From: Pseudomonadota bacterium
Lineage (GTDB): Bacteria; Pseudomonadota; Alphaproteobacteria; Acetobacterales; Acetobacteraceae
Assembly (NCBI GenBank): GCA_021798915.1
Contig: JAJZBM010000002.1
Span: 186,001-250,000 of the forward strand
Direction of reading: 5' to 3'
Length of the DNA stretch: 64,000 bases
The position numbers and the translations under genes are program-made. Positions 1-8,426 of the stretch are shown piece after piece. The notes under the pieces were generated by a model that was not told the DNA's origin, ran no database searches, and saw only the letters and a list, made by a program, of their open reading frames with translations. Each line of letters starts with the position of its first letter. The first letter of the stretch is position 1.

Positions 1-267
1 ACCATTCTTTGGGTAAGCGGCGATGGTCTGGCGGTAGGAAAAATAGAGAATGGCCAGCAGTGCGAGGATCACCCAGGTCACCGGCGCGACCAGGCCGCTT
101 CCCGCCCCGCCTGCCGCCGCCAGGATGCTGAGCGTCGCCTCCGGCCCGTAGGCCGCGGAACTCAGCCCGTCGAGACCCATCGCCGGCAAGGCCGGAACCA
201 GCCCCATGCGCTGGCCTTCGGCTTCGCGATTGGCAAGTTTGCGCCCAAACAGCAGATCCCGGAGCAT
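1..267 (-). CDS. APC-superfamily amino acid permease, N-terminal part (cut by window start)
   Basis: The first 89 codons of a gene running off the window. The translation begins MLRDLLFGRKLANREAEGQR, then has a glycine/alanine-rich first membrane segment with LDGLSSAAYGPEATLS and a second hydrophobic segment that ends in YFSYRQTIAAYPKNG. The start of TM1 and the FSYRQTI-AYP motif after TM2 are typical of the large APC permeases annotated as amino acid transporters, which usually have about 600 residues. The ATG at 267 is preceded by a GAAGGACG ribosome-binding-like stretch. It lies downstream of the LysR gene in the same direction. The substrate cannot be told from this fragment. Confidence 0.8.
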   Translation of the reverse strand, partial: MLRDLLFGRKLANREAEGQRMGLVPALPAMGLDGLSSAAYGPEATLSILAAAGGAGSGLVAPVTWVILALLAILYFSYRQTIAAYPKNG

Positions 268-291
268 CGTTGCGTCCTTCCGTCGGTTGGT

Positions 292-1209
292 TCAGCCGCC
301 GCCGGCATCACGGCGGGACGGCGGTTCCTCGGCGGCGATCAGATCGAGGAGCGCCGTTGCCGCGTGGCCGCGATGGCGCTCGCGGTGCCAGAGTGCCCGG
401 AACAGCCGCGCTGGTAATTCGACCGGGAGCCGCCGCACATGCCCAGCGGCCAGCGCCTCGCCGATGACGTGTTCGGAGAGCGCGCTCACCCCCGCGCCCG
501 CCGCGACCGCGGCCCGCACCGCCTCATTCGCCGGCAGCTCCAATACCACCCGCAGCGTCTCCAGGGCCACCCCACGCGCGCTGAGCGCCGCTTCCAGCGC
601 CGCGCGCGTGCCCGAGCCGGGCTCACGCATCACCCAATTCGCCGCCGCCAGCGCCTCGGCGCTCGGCTCTGCTGTCGCCCCTGCCCAGGGATGGTCCGGT
701 GGGGTGATCAGCGCCAGCCGATCCTCCGCCACCGGCCGCACTGCCAGCATCGGCGCGTCGATCTCGCCTTCGACGAAGCCGAGTTCCGCCTCCCCCTCCT
801 TGACCGCATGCGCGACCCGCGCCGTGTTGCCGATGGTGACGCTGAGCGCGATCTCCGGCCAATTGGTGCGAAACTGCGCGAGATGGCGCGGCAGCCAGTG
901 GACGGCGATGGTCTGGCTCGCGGCGATCACCAGCCGCCCGCGCTTGAGGCCGCTGAGATCGACCAGCGCCCGCTCGGCGGCGGCGGCGCGGGCGAGCACG
1001 GCGCGCGCCTCGTCGAGAAAAACCCGCCCCGCCTCGCTGAGCGCGATATTGCGCCCGACGCGATGGAACAGCTTCACCTGAAACCGCCCCTCCAGGGCCT
1101 GCACCGCCGCACTCACCGCCGATTGCGTGAGATGGAGCGCCGCGCTCGCCCGCGTCACATGCTCGCGCTCGGCGACGGCGACGAAAATCCGGAGTTGTTC
1201 CAGCGTCAT
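292..1209 (-). CDS. LysR-family transcriptional regulator
   Basis: About 305 residues, normal for the family. The N-terminus MTLEQLRIFVAVAEREHV leads into a winged helix-turn-helix (roughly residues 15-40, with TRASAALHLTQSAVS), followed by the linker helix and a periplasmic-binding-like effector domain (from about residue 90). An upstream in-frame ATG (1236) would add nine residues; the internal ATG at 1209 was chosen because the LysR domain starts there. The effector domain resembles the YeiE/CysB-like group, but the ligand is unknown. The gene is divergent from uppP and lies upstream of a permease gene, so either could be its target; this is inference from position only. Confidence 0.88.
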   Translation of the reverse strand: MTLEQLRIFVAVAEREHVTRASAALHLTQSAVSAAVQALEGRFQVKLFHRVGRNIALSEAGRVFLDEARAVLARAAAAERALVDLSGLKRGRLVIAASQTIAVHWLPRHLAQFRTNWPEIALSVTIGNTARVAHAVKEGEAELGFVEGEIDAPMLAVRPVAEDRLALITPPDHPWAGATAEPSAEALAAANWVMREPGSGTRAALEAALSARGVALETLRVVLELPANEAVRAAVAAGAGVSALSEHVIGEALAAGHVRRLPVELPARLFRALWHRERHRGHAATALLDLIAAEEPPSRRDAGGG

Positions 1210-1336
1210 GAAAACCTCGTCATGCGGGCCAGCCATCGGGGTCTGCCATCAGGGAAGGCGGCGATCGGCGCTTGTCAACCGCCTCGGATTCCGCCACCAA
1301 GCGAACCGTTCCACCCCGGAAGGAGCCGAGAGCCGC

Positions 1337-2173
1337 ATGGATCTGCTGCACGCGATCGCCGTTGCCATTATCCAGGGGGCGACGGAATTATTCCCGGTCA
1401 GCAGCCTCGGCCACGCGGTCGTGCTGCCGGCGGTTTTCGGCATGAACCTCGATGAGCGCGCGCCTTCGTTCCTGCCCTTCCTGGTGATGCTCCATCTCGG
1501 CACCGCGACCGCCTTGCTGCTCTATTTCTGGCGCGATTGGTGGGCGCTGGCCCGCGGGGTCATCGGGTTCGATGCCGCGCATCAGGTGCGCGAGAGCCGC
1601 CGTGTCTTCGCGCTCATCGTCATCGCAACCCTTCCTGCGGTGATCATCGGCTTCGTCTTCGAACATTTTTTTCGCGGCCTCTTCGCCTCACCGATGGTCG
1701 CGGCGGCGTTTCTCATCGTCAATGGCGGCTTGCTGCTGTTTGGCGAACGTCTGCGCGGGCGCGGGGACCGTCCTTTATCGACGCTGACCGCGGGCGATGC
1801 ACTGGCCATCGGGTTCTGGCAATGCACGGCGCTGATCCCCGGCATTTCGCGTTCCGGCGCCACCATCGTCGGCGCGCTGCTGCGTGGCATCGACCATGAG
1901 GGGGCGGCGCATTTCTCCTTTCTGATCGCAACCCCGATCATTCTCGGCGCGACCGTTCTCGAAGTGCCGAAACTGCATCATCAGGGGATGCCGCCGGGCG
2001 TGTTGGCGACCGCGACCATCGCCGCGATCGCCGCCGGGATCACCGCTTTCGCCAGCACCGCCTTCCTCATGCGCTATTTCCGCCGCCATGAGTCCTGGGC
2101 GCTCAATCCCTTCGCCTATTATTGCATCGCACTCGGGGCGGCGGCGCTGGCAGCGCTGGCGCTGCTCGCGTGA
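1337..2173 (+). CDS. uppP: Undecaprenyl-diphosphatase (UppP/BacA)
   Basis: 278 residues, the usual size. It dephosphorylates undecaprenyl diphosphate to recycle the lipid carrier of peptidoglycan and other envelope polymers, acting at the inner membrane. Both family signatures are visible: QGATELFPVSSLGH at residues 13-26 (a variant of QGxTEFLPVSSSGH with the catalytic Glu17 kept) and PGISRSGAT near residue 168. Several hydrophobic segments cover the rest. The ATG at 1337 follows GGAAGGAGC. The longer frame upstream of it has no family match. Its stop overlaps the GTG start of the next gene (GTGA). Confidence 0.93.
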   Translation: MDLLHAIAVAIIQGATELFPVSSLGHAVVLPAVFGMNLDERAPSFLPFLVMLHLGTATALLLYFWRDWWALARGVIGFDAAHQVRESRRVFALIVIATLPAVIIGFVFEHFFRGLFASPMVAAAFLIVNGGLLLFGERLRGRGDRPLSTLTAGDALAIGFWQCTALIPGISRSGATIVGALLRGIDHEGAAHFSFLIATPIILGATVLEVPKLHHQGMPPGVLATATIAAIAAGITAFASTAFLMRYFRRHESWALNPFAYYCIALGAAALAALALLA

Positions 2174-2931
2174 TACGCCGCGCACTTCTTGCGGCGCTTG
2201 CCGCCCTCACCCTCGGCGCGGCGGCGCCGGAGCGGCCGCGGGTCGTACTCGCAGCGATGCCGATCGCCCGCCTCGATCTCCCCTGGTGGCGGACGCGGTT
2301 TGAGAAGAAAGCCGAAGAACTGCGCAAAACCCCGGTCGATCTGGTCTTCTACGGCGATTCCATCATCGATGATTATGAGCGCGCCGGGCCCGAGCCGTGG
2401 CGTGATTTCGCTCCGATCTGGCGGCGCTATTACGGCGCCCGCCACGCCGTCAATCTCGGCTTCAAGGGCGATACCACCGCCAATCTGCTCTGGCGGGTGA
2501 CGCATGGCGAGGCGAGCGGCATCGCCCCGAAAGCGGCGGTGGTGCTGATCGGCGCCAATAATCTCGGCCGGCTGCACTGGTCGGCCGAGGACACCATCGC
2601 CGGTATCGCCGCCGATATCGCGGCGCTGCGCCAGCGCCTGCCGAGCACCCATATCCTGCTGCTCGGCATCCTGCCGAGCGCCCGCTCGGCATGGGCGAGT
2701 GCGACGACCCTCGCCGTCAACCGTGCCCTCGCCGCCCGCTATCGGGCGGTGCCGATGGTGACCTTTCTCGATATCGGCGACCTGTTCATGAAAGACGGCG
2801 CCCTCGACCGGAGCCTTTTTCTCGACCCGCTGCTGACCCCGCCCGATCCCCCGCTTCACCCCAATGCCGCGGGCCAGGCGAAAATGGCGGCGGCGATCGA
2901 GCCGGTCCTCGCCCGGCTACTCCATGAATGA
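2170..2931 (+). CDS. Secreted SGNH/GDSL-family hydrolase
   Basis: 253 residues beginning at a GTG that overlaps the uppP stop (GTGA), so it is probably co-translated with uppP. An N-terminal signal peptide (IRRALLAALAALTLGAAA) predicts export. Block I is VFYGDSIID near residue 60 (nucleophile Ser), block II has the Gly in NLGFKGDTT, block III is GANNL, and block V is DPPLHPN near residue 230 with the catalytic Asp and His. The family includes acetylhydrolases, lipases and esterases; the closest look is to the platelet-activating-factor acetylhydrolase-like group. A role in envelope glycan or lipid trimming is only suggested by the coupling to uppP. Its TGA abuts the stop of the convergent fumarylacetoacetase gene with no gap. 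Confidence 0.87.
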   Translation: MIRRALLAALAALTLGAAAPERPRVVLAAMPIARLDLPWWRTRFEKKAEELRKTPVDLVFYGDSIIDDYERAGPEPWRDFAPIWRRYYGARHAVNLGFKGDTTANLLWRVTHGEASGIAPKAAVVLIGANNLGRLHWSAEDTIAGIAADIAALRQRLPSTHILLLGILPSARSAWASATTLAVNRALAARYRAVPMVTFLDIGDLFMKDGALDRSLFLDPLLTPPDPPLHPNAAGQAKMAAAIEPVLARLLHE

Positions 2932-4224
2932 TCAGCGGCGCTCGGGCGCCGGCAGGATCACGCCGCGCGCCTCGCCAAAGCCGATGCCGGCGAAGCCCTC
3001 ACGTGCCGCGTGGGCGCGGAAAATCACCTCGTCGCCGTCTTCCAGAAAGCGCCGCGTCTCGCCGGAAGGCAGCGTCAGGGGCTTCCGCCCGCCTTCGGTG
3101 ATTTCGAGCAGGCTGCCATAGCTTTCCGGTGTCGGCCCGGAAATCGTGCCCGAGCCGAACAGATCACCGGGGGAGAGATTGCAGCCATTACTCGCGTGAT
3201 GGGCGAGCATCTGCGCCGCCGTCCAGTAGAGATGGCGGGTATTGGAGCGCGCGAGCCGCGCCGGCGCCGCGCCCGCGGCGCGCATCTGCGGGGTCAGCAG
3301 CAGAACGTCGAGCGCGATGTCGAATGCGCCGGATTCTTGGTCATCGGCATCGAGAAGATACGGAAACGGCGCCGGATCGCCATCCGGGCGCGGCGCCTGG
3401 CGGATGCGAAACGGCGCCAGGGCCTCGGCGGTGACGATCCAGGGGGAAATCGTCGTTGCGAAATTCTTGGCGAGAAACGGGCCGAGTGGTTGATATTCCC
3501 AGCCCTGGATATCGCGCGCTGACCAGTCGTTCAAAAGCGAAAAACCGGCGATGTGATCACGGGCTTCGGCGATCGGGATCGGCTCGCCGAGGGCATTGCC
3601 ACGACCGACCCAGATGCCGAGTTCGAGCTCGTAATCGAGATTGCGGCTTGGCCCGAAACTCGGCACCGTCTCGCTCGCCGGCTTCCTCTGCCCGTTCGGC
3701 CGCCGCACGCCGGCGCCGGAGACGATCACCGAGGACGCACGCCCGTGATAGGCGACCGGCACGTATTTGTAATTCGGCAACAGTGGATTGTCGGGGCGGA
3801 ATTGCCGCCCGGTATTGTTCGCGTGGTGGATTCCGGCGAAAAAATCAGTGTAATCGCCGATTTGTGCTGGCAGATGGAGCACGCAATCGGCCATCGTGTG
3901 CAGCCATTCCGGGTGCGGTTTCGCGCGTTCGTCGAGGAGCGCCGAGAGCGTTTGCCGAAGTGCCGCCCGCGCCGCGGCGGTCTCGCTGAGGAGCGCATTC
4001 AGCGCCGGCAGCGCGCAGGCGGGCGCGATCGCGGCATCGAGCAGGCCGGCTTTCGCCAGCGCGCGGAGATCGAGAATGTCATCCCCGATCGCAACCCCGA
4101 TGCGCGCGTCGCCATCTTTCGGCGAGAAAACCCCCAATGGCAGGTTCTGGATGGGAAATTCGGAATGGCCATTGGCGCTTCCAACCCAACTCCGGCGCGA
4201 TGGATCATGCGTCGTATCGATCAT
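2932..4224 (-). CDS. fahA: Fumarylacetoacetase
   Basis: 430 residues. It cleaves fumarylacetoacetate to fumarate and acetoacetate, the last step of homogentisate breakdown, in the cytoplasm. An SH3-like N-terminal domain is followed by the FAH catalytic fold: YTDFFAGIHHANN (metal Asp and catalytic His), LDYELELGIW with the paired metal-binding Glu residues, and DWSARDIQGWEYQPLGP with the last metal ligand. The ATG at 4224 was chosen because it overlaps the hmgA stop by one base (TGATG); an earlier in-frame ATG lies inside hmgA. It is the last gene of the operon that starts with the binding protein at 9704. Confidence 0.95.
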   Translation of the reverse strand: MIDTTHDPSRRSWVGSANGHSEFPIQNLPLGVFSPKDGDARIGVAIGDDILDLRALAKAGLLDAAIAPACALPALNALLSETAAARAALRQTLSALLDERAKPHPEWLHTMADCVLHLPAQIGDYTDFFAGIHHANNTGRQFRPDNPLLPNYKYVPVAYHGRASSVIVSGAGVRRPNGQRKPASETVPSFGPSRNLDYELELGIWVGRGNALGEPIPIAEARDHIAGFSLLNDWSARDIQGWEYQPLGPFLAKNFATTISPWIVTAEALAPFRIRQAPRPDGDPAPFPYLLDADDQESGAFDIALDVLLLTPQMRAAGAAPARLARSNTRHLYWTAAQMLAHHASNGCNLSPGDLFGSGTISGPTPESYGSLLEITEGGRKPLTLPSGETRRFLEDGDEVIFRAHAAREGFAGIGFGEARGVILPAPERR

Positions 4225-5534
4225 CAGCGTCTCCCGGTGAAACTCTCTTTCAATCCTTGCCAGCAGGAATCGTAGTCCTTTTGGAATTGCGGACAAGAGA
4301 GCGCGAAGGCGCTGGGGCGGATGACGAGGCTGGTTTCGAACATGAAGGCGAGCGTGTTATCGATCTTGTGCGGCGCAAGATCGGCGGCGATGGCGCGCTC
4401 GGCGGAAGGCGCGTCCGGCCCGTGCGCGCTCATGCAGGGATGGAGCGAAAGACCGCCCGGCGAAAATCCACCCGCCTTGGCGTCATATTCCCCGTGCACC
4501 AGGCCCATGCATTCATTCATGACGTTACGATGGAACCAGGGCGGGCGGAACGTGTGTTCGGCGACCATCCAACGCGGCGGGAAAATCACGAAATCGACAT
4601 TGGCGACACCCGGGGTCGGCGTCGGCGAGGTGAGCACCGTGAAGATCGAAGGATCGGGATGATCGAAACTCACCGTGCCGATCGTATTGAACAGCGACAG
4701 ATCATATTTGCATGGCACTGCGTTGCCGTGCCAGGCGACGACATCGAAGGGCGAGTGATCGAGGCGCGTCTGCCAGAGCGTGCCTTGAAATTTCTGCACG
4801 AGATCGACCGGCCGGCTCTGTTCCTCGAACCAAGCGTGTGGGGCGAGAAAATCGCGCGGGTTGGCGAGACCGTTGCTTCCGATCGGACCGAGATCGGGCA
4901 AACGCAAGGCCGCGCCATGATTTTCGCAGACATAGCCACGCGCGCTCGACTCATGAAGCTCGACGCGGAATTTCATCCCGCGCGGTATGATCGCGATTTC
5001 CCCGGGGCCGACATCGAGCCGCCCGCACTCCGTCACCAGACGCAGACGCCCGGCCTGCGGCACCAGCAGCAACTCGCCATCGGCGTCGAAAAATGCCCGC
5101 TGCATCGAACGATTGGCGGCATAGACATGAATGCTGACGCCGGTCGGCGCCGTCGCCTCACCATTCGCGCCCATGGTGATCAGGCCGGCGAGAAAATCGG
5201 TCGGCTGGTCGGGGATCGGAAGCGGATCCCAGCGCATCCGGTTGGGATCGGGCGGCGCGAGCGGTCCTGCGAACCGGGGCTGAGCGATCGGCGCGAATCG
5301 CGAATGGCGTGCCGAGGGCATGATCCGATAGAGCCAGGTGCGGCGCGCCTCGCGGCGCGGCACGGTGAAGGCGGTCGCCGAGAATTGTTCGGCATAGAGC
5401 CCGAGCGGCACGTGCTGGGGCGAATTCTGTCCGCGCGGCAAAGCGCCGGGGAGAGCCTCGCTCGCAAATTCGTTGCCGAAACCGCTGAGATAGGCGAGGC
5501 CATCGGTGTCGCTGCGTTGATCGATCGCGTTCAT
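4224..5534 (-). CDS. hmgA: Homogentisate 1,2-dioxygenase
   Basis: 436 residues, full length. This Fe(II) cupin dioxygenase opens the ring of homogentisate to maleylacetoacetate. The start [19 protein letters not shown] is diagnostic, and the C-terminal part has the iron ligands in [16 protein letters not shown] (His, Glu) and [11 protein letters not shown] (His). The ATG at 5534 overlaps the stop of the small DUF2783 gene by four bases. The maleylacetoacetate isomerase needed between HmgA and fumarylacetoacetase is not in this operon; the only GST-like gene in the window (51515-52183) looks like FzlA instead. Confidence 0.96.
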   Translation of the reverse strand: MNAIDQRSDTDGLAYLSGFGNEFASEALPGALPRGQNSPQHVPLGLYAEQFSATAFTVPRREARRTWLYRIMPSARHSRFAPIAQPRFAGPLAPPDPNRMRWDPLPIPDQPTDFLAGLITMGANGEATAPTGVSIHVYAANRSMQRAFFDADGELLLVPQAGRLRLVTECGRLDVGPGEIAIIPRGMKFRVELHESSARGYVCENHGAALRLPDLGPIGSNGLANPRDFLAPHAWFEEQSRPVDLVQKFQGTLWQTRLDHSPFDVVAWHGNAVPCKYDLSLFNTIGTVSFDHPDPSIFTVLTSPTPTPGVANVDFVIFPPRWMVAEHTFRPPWFHRNVMNECMGLVHGEYDAKAGGFSPGGLSLHPCMSAHGPDAPSAERAIAADLAPHKIDNTLAFMFETSLVIRPSAFALSCPQFQKDYDSCWQGLKESFTGRR

Positions 5535-5776
5535 TCCGGTTCTCCCCTCACGCCGTTTGCTTCGCCAATGGTGGCCGCGTCGCCGAGCACGACGCGCCGC
5601 GCGGTTGCGATCGCCTCTAGAACCAGGGCGCTCGCCGGCAATTGGTTGGCGAGCAAAAGCACGAGCGCGGCATCGAGACGGCGCGATTGTTCCGCATCCA
5701 GCCCGGCATGCGCCGCGGCCAGCGCGACGAAGATCGCATCCGGATCGTCGAGATGAGCGCTGGTATCAAGGGTCAT
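5531..5776 (-). CDS. DUF2783-family small protein of the homogentisate operon
   Basis: 81 residues beginning [20 protein letters not shown], followed by a helical region with [20 protein letters not shown]. This matches the short DUF2783 proteins that sit next to FAD ring hydroxylases. It overlaps both neighbours by four bases (ATGA), so it is tightly coupled to the hydroxylase upstream and hmgA downstream. In Pseudomonas putida U the 3-hydroxyphenylacetate 6-hydroxylase MhaA works with a small coupling protein, MhaB; by position and size this protein could have that role, but that is inference. A longer frame covering it extends far into the hydroxylase gene and has no meaning. Confidence 0.8.
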   Translation of the reverse strand: MTLDTSAHLDDPDAIFVALAAAHAGLDAEQSRRLDAALVLLLANQLPASALVLEAIATARRVVLGDAATIGEANGVRGEPE

Positions 5777-7419
5777 GCCGATATCTCCGCCGTGGCCGGG
5801 CGGCCGCCCGCGAGATTGCGCTTGCGCACCGCGCAGGCATGGTCGCCATCGATGCGCGTCATCAGGCTGGCGACGTGCTGATCGGGGCGGAACAGGATGG
5901 CGCTGCCGTCCCGCGCACCATAGCGCCGTTTGACCAACCCCTCGCAATCGATGAGAACCGGCGCCGCGCCGTGCCCGTCCTCGTGATCGGCGATCATCAC
6001 CGTTTCGATCCCGTGGGCGTGTAGTTTCGCCCGCACGCCGTTCGAGACCGGCGCAAACGCCATCAGCGTGAAATTTTGTCCGCCGAGATGCGGCAAAAGC
6101 CAATCCTTACGCCCATGCGCGAGAACCGGCGCATCGATCGCCGGGCTCCCCGGCGCCGGCGCGCCGTCCCACCTCGCGGAGGCGGGATCGTTGAGCGGGC
6201 TCTCGCGCAAGATCGCCGGCAGCGAGAGCCGCCCGGAATTGACCAGGCGGCGCGCGAACGCGAAATGTTCGCCAAGCAGCAGGGTCGCATCGCGATAGGC
6301 GCGGATGGCGTCCGATTTCGGCGAGATGAAATCGGTGCTCCGTGTCGAGTGGAGAATGTTTTCGTCCGCAGCCAAGATCCGCTCGGCATCGTAGCTCGCA
6401 AGCAGGGCTTCATCGCCGCTGCCATCGAGAATGGCGGCGAGTTTCCAAGCGAGATTATCGGCATCCTGCACGCCGCCATTGCCGCCGCGGGCGCCGAACG
6501 GGCTCACCTGATGCGCCGCGTCGCCGGCGAAAATCACCCGGCCATGGACGAAGTTTTCCAGCCGCCGACAGCGGAACGTATAGACGCTGACCCAATCCAG
6601 GGTGAACGGCGTCGCACCGAGCATTGCCTCGATGCGCGGGATGACGTGCTCGGGTTTGCGCGCCTCTTCGGGGTCGGCATCGGGGCCGAGTTGAAAATCG
6701 ATCCGCCAGATGTCATCCGCCTGACGATGGAGAAGCACCGATTGGCCGCGGTGGAAGGGGGGATCGAACCAGAACCAACGCTCGCTCGGGAACGGTGCCC
6801 GCATCTCGACATCGGCGATGAGGAAGCGATCGCGAAACGCCCGCCCGACGAACGGCAAGGCCATCGCTTCGCGGATCGTCGAGCGCGCGCCGTCGCAGGC
6901 GAGCAGCCAAGAGCAGTCGAGATCGTAGGCGCCGAGCGGGGTTTCGACATGTAGCGCGACATGATCGGGGTGGCTGACGACCGACGCCACGCGATGGCGC
7001 CAGCGCAGTTCCACCCCGGCCGCCTGGCACGCCTCGACCAGCCATTCCTCGACGTAATATTGCTGAAGATTGACGAAGGCGGGATAATGATGGCCGCTTT
7101 CCGGCAGCAGGTCGAAAGCGTAGATCTCCCGCTCCTGGAAGAAAATTTTGCCGGTGTTCCAGGTGACCCCTTTTGCGAGGATCCGTTCGCCGAGGCCGAG
7201 ACGATCGTAAATCTCCAGTGTGCGCTTGGCGAAACAGATCGCCCGCGAGCCGACCGAAACGGTATCGTCGTCATCGAGCACAACGACGCCAACCCCACGC
7301 TGCGCGAGATCGAGCGCGAGCGTAAGCCCGACCAGCCCCCCGCCTGCGACAACCACCTTGTGATGCACGCCGGATTGCGCGGGCGGCGGCACGGCATAGC
7401 GTGGCGGCTGATATTTCAT
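5773..7419 (-). CDS. FAD-dependent aromatic ring hydroxylase, probably 3-hydroxyphenylacetate 6-hydroxylase-like
   Basis: 548 residues of the class A flavoprotein monooxygenases. The FAD-binding GxGxxG is seen as VVVAGGGLVGLTLALDLA near residue 20, the DG motif as LACDGARSTIRE, and the GD motif as GRVIFAGDAAHQVSPFGARG. The C-terminal domain has the thioredoxin-like fold region seen in MhpA- and PHBH-like enzymes. Located before the DUF2783 gene and hmgA, it would supply homogentisate by hydroxylating a hydroxyphenylacetate, as MhaA does; the substrate is inferred from context. The ATG at 7419 follows AAGCGAGAG, and 35 upstream codons in frame were left out because they overlap the MBL gene. 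Confidence 0.87.
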   Translation of the reverse strand: MKYQPPRYAVPPPAQSGVHHKVVVAGGGLVGLTLALDLAQRGVGVVVLDDDDTVSVGSRAICFAKRTLEIYDRLGLGERILAKGVTWNTGKIFFQEREIYAFDLLPESGHHYPAFVNLQQYYVEEWLVEACQAAGVELRWRHRVASVVSHPDHVALHVETPLGAYDLDCSWLLACDGARSTIREAMALPFVGRAFRDRFLIADVEMRAPFPSERWFWFDPPFHRGQSVLLHRQADDIWRIDFQLGPDADPEEARKPEHVIPRIEAMLGATPFTLDWVSVYTFRCRRLENFVHGRVIFAGDAAHQVSPFGARGGNGGVQDADNLAWKLAAILDGSGDEALLASYDAERILAADENILHSTRSTDFISPKSDAIRAYRDATLLLGEHFAFARRLVNSGRLSLPAILRESPLNDPASARWDGAPAPGSPAIDAPVLAHGRKDWLLPHLGGQNFTLMAFAPVSNGVRAKLHAHGIETVMIADHEDGHGAAPVLIDCEGLVKRRYGARDGSAILFRPDQHVASLMTRIDGDHACAVRKRNLAGGRPATAEISA

Positions 7420-7436
7420 CTCTCGCTTCTTGCGTC

Positions 7437-8399
7437 TCAGGATGTCTTGGCTTTCGCTTCCAAGGCGCGCCACATCTCGAGATCGCGTTCGGCGGTCCAG
7501 ATGCGTGGCCAGTCGATGCCGCACGCCTCATCATAGGCGCGCGAGACATCGAACGGCATGCAATGGTCGAAAATCACCCAATGCCCGTATTTCGGCCGCA
7601 TGACCGCCATCGCCTCGGCATAGATTTCATGGAGCGGCTGTTTTTTGGCGACCCCTGCCTTGGCGATCGCGAAAAGATCGGCGGTGAAGCTTGCGGTTCC
7701 GGCAATCCCTTCCTCGACCTCGGCGCGCCCGATCAGCGAGCGCCCGCGCCCGGGCACCAGGCGCTCGGCGCCGAGGGCGCGGATCTTGTCCAGCGTCGCC
7801 GGCCAATCGGTGAAATGCGCGTCGCCGCAATAGGGCGTTGCGCCAAACTCCACCGTATCGCCGGCGAACAGGACTTTTTCCTCGGGCAGCCAGACGATGG
7901 TGTCACCGGCGGTGTGGGACCGACCGATATGGATGATCTCGACGACCCGTTTGCCGAGTTTCAAGGTCATGCGATCATGAAAGACGAGGTTTGGGTGGGT
8001 GAGGCCGGGGATCGAGGCCCGGCCACGGAAGAGGCGCGGAAACCGTCCGATCTCGCTCGCCATGTCGGCCGCGCCGCGCTCCTCGATGAGGTGGTTGGTG
8101 ACGTCGGATGCGATGATCTCGGCGCCGTGATAGGCGCTGGCGCCGAGTACCCTGACCGCATGGTAGTGCGACAATACGACATGGCGGATCGGCTTGTCGG
8201 TGACGGTGCGGATGCGCGCGATGACGTCTTCCGCCATTTGCGGCGTCGCCTGGGCATCGACCACCAATACCGAAGATGAGCCGATCACGACACCGGAATT
8301 GGGATCACCCTCGGCGGTGTAGCCGTAAAGCCCGGGGCCGAGTTCCTCGAAGGAGATTTTTTTCTCGGCCAAATCCTGCGTGCTGGCGAAACCGCTCAT
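7437..8399 (-). CDS. MBL-fold metallo-hydrolase with variant metal motif
   Basis: 320 residues with the metallo-beta-lactamase fold. The usual HxHxDH is replaced by LSHYHAVRVLGAS: the first two His are kept but Asp and the third His are not. Further metal-ligand-like positions follow in GRSHTAGDTIVWLPEE and LFAGDTVEFG. It is the second gene of the aromatic operon, 17 bp before the hydroxylase gene. Relatives sit in aromatic catabolic clusters, where they may hydrolyse a lactone or ester; the real substrate is not known. The start is ATG at 8399. Confidence 0.8.
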   Translation of the reverse strand: MSGFASTQDLAEKKISFEELGPGLYGYTAEGDPNSGVVIGSSSVLVVDAQATPQMAEDVIARIRTVTDKPIRHVVLSHYHAVRVLGASAYHGAEIIASDVTNHLIEERGAADMASEIGRFPRLFRGRASIPGLTHPNLVFHDRMTLKLGKRVVEIIHIGRSHTAGDTIVWLPEEKVLFAGDTVEFGATPYCGDAHFTDWPATLDKIRALGAERLVPGRGRSLIGRAEVEEGIAGTASFTADLFAIAKAGVAKKQPLHEIYAEAMAVMRPKYGHWVIFDHCMPFDVSRAYDEACGIDWPRIWTAERDLEMWRALEAKAKTS

Positions 8400-8426
8400 G
8401 TGTCTATTTTCCCTATCGATGGTTGC

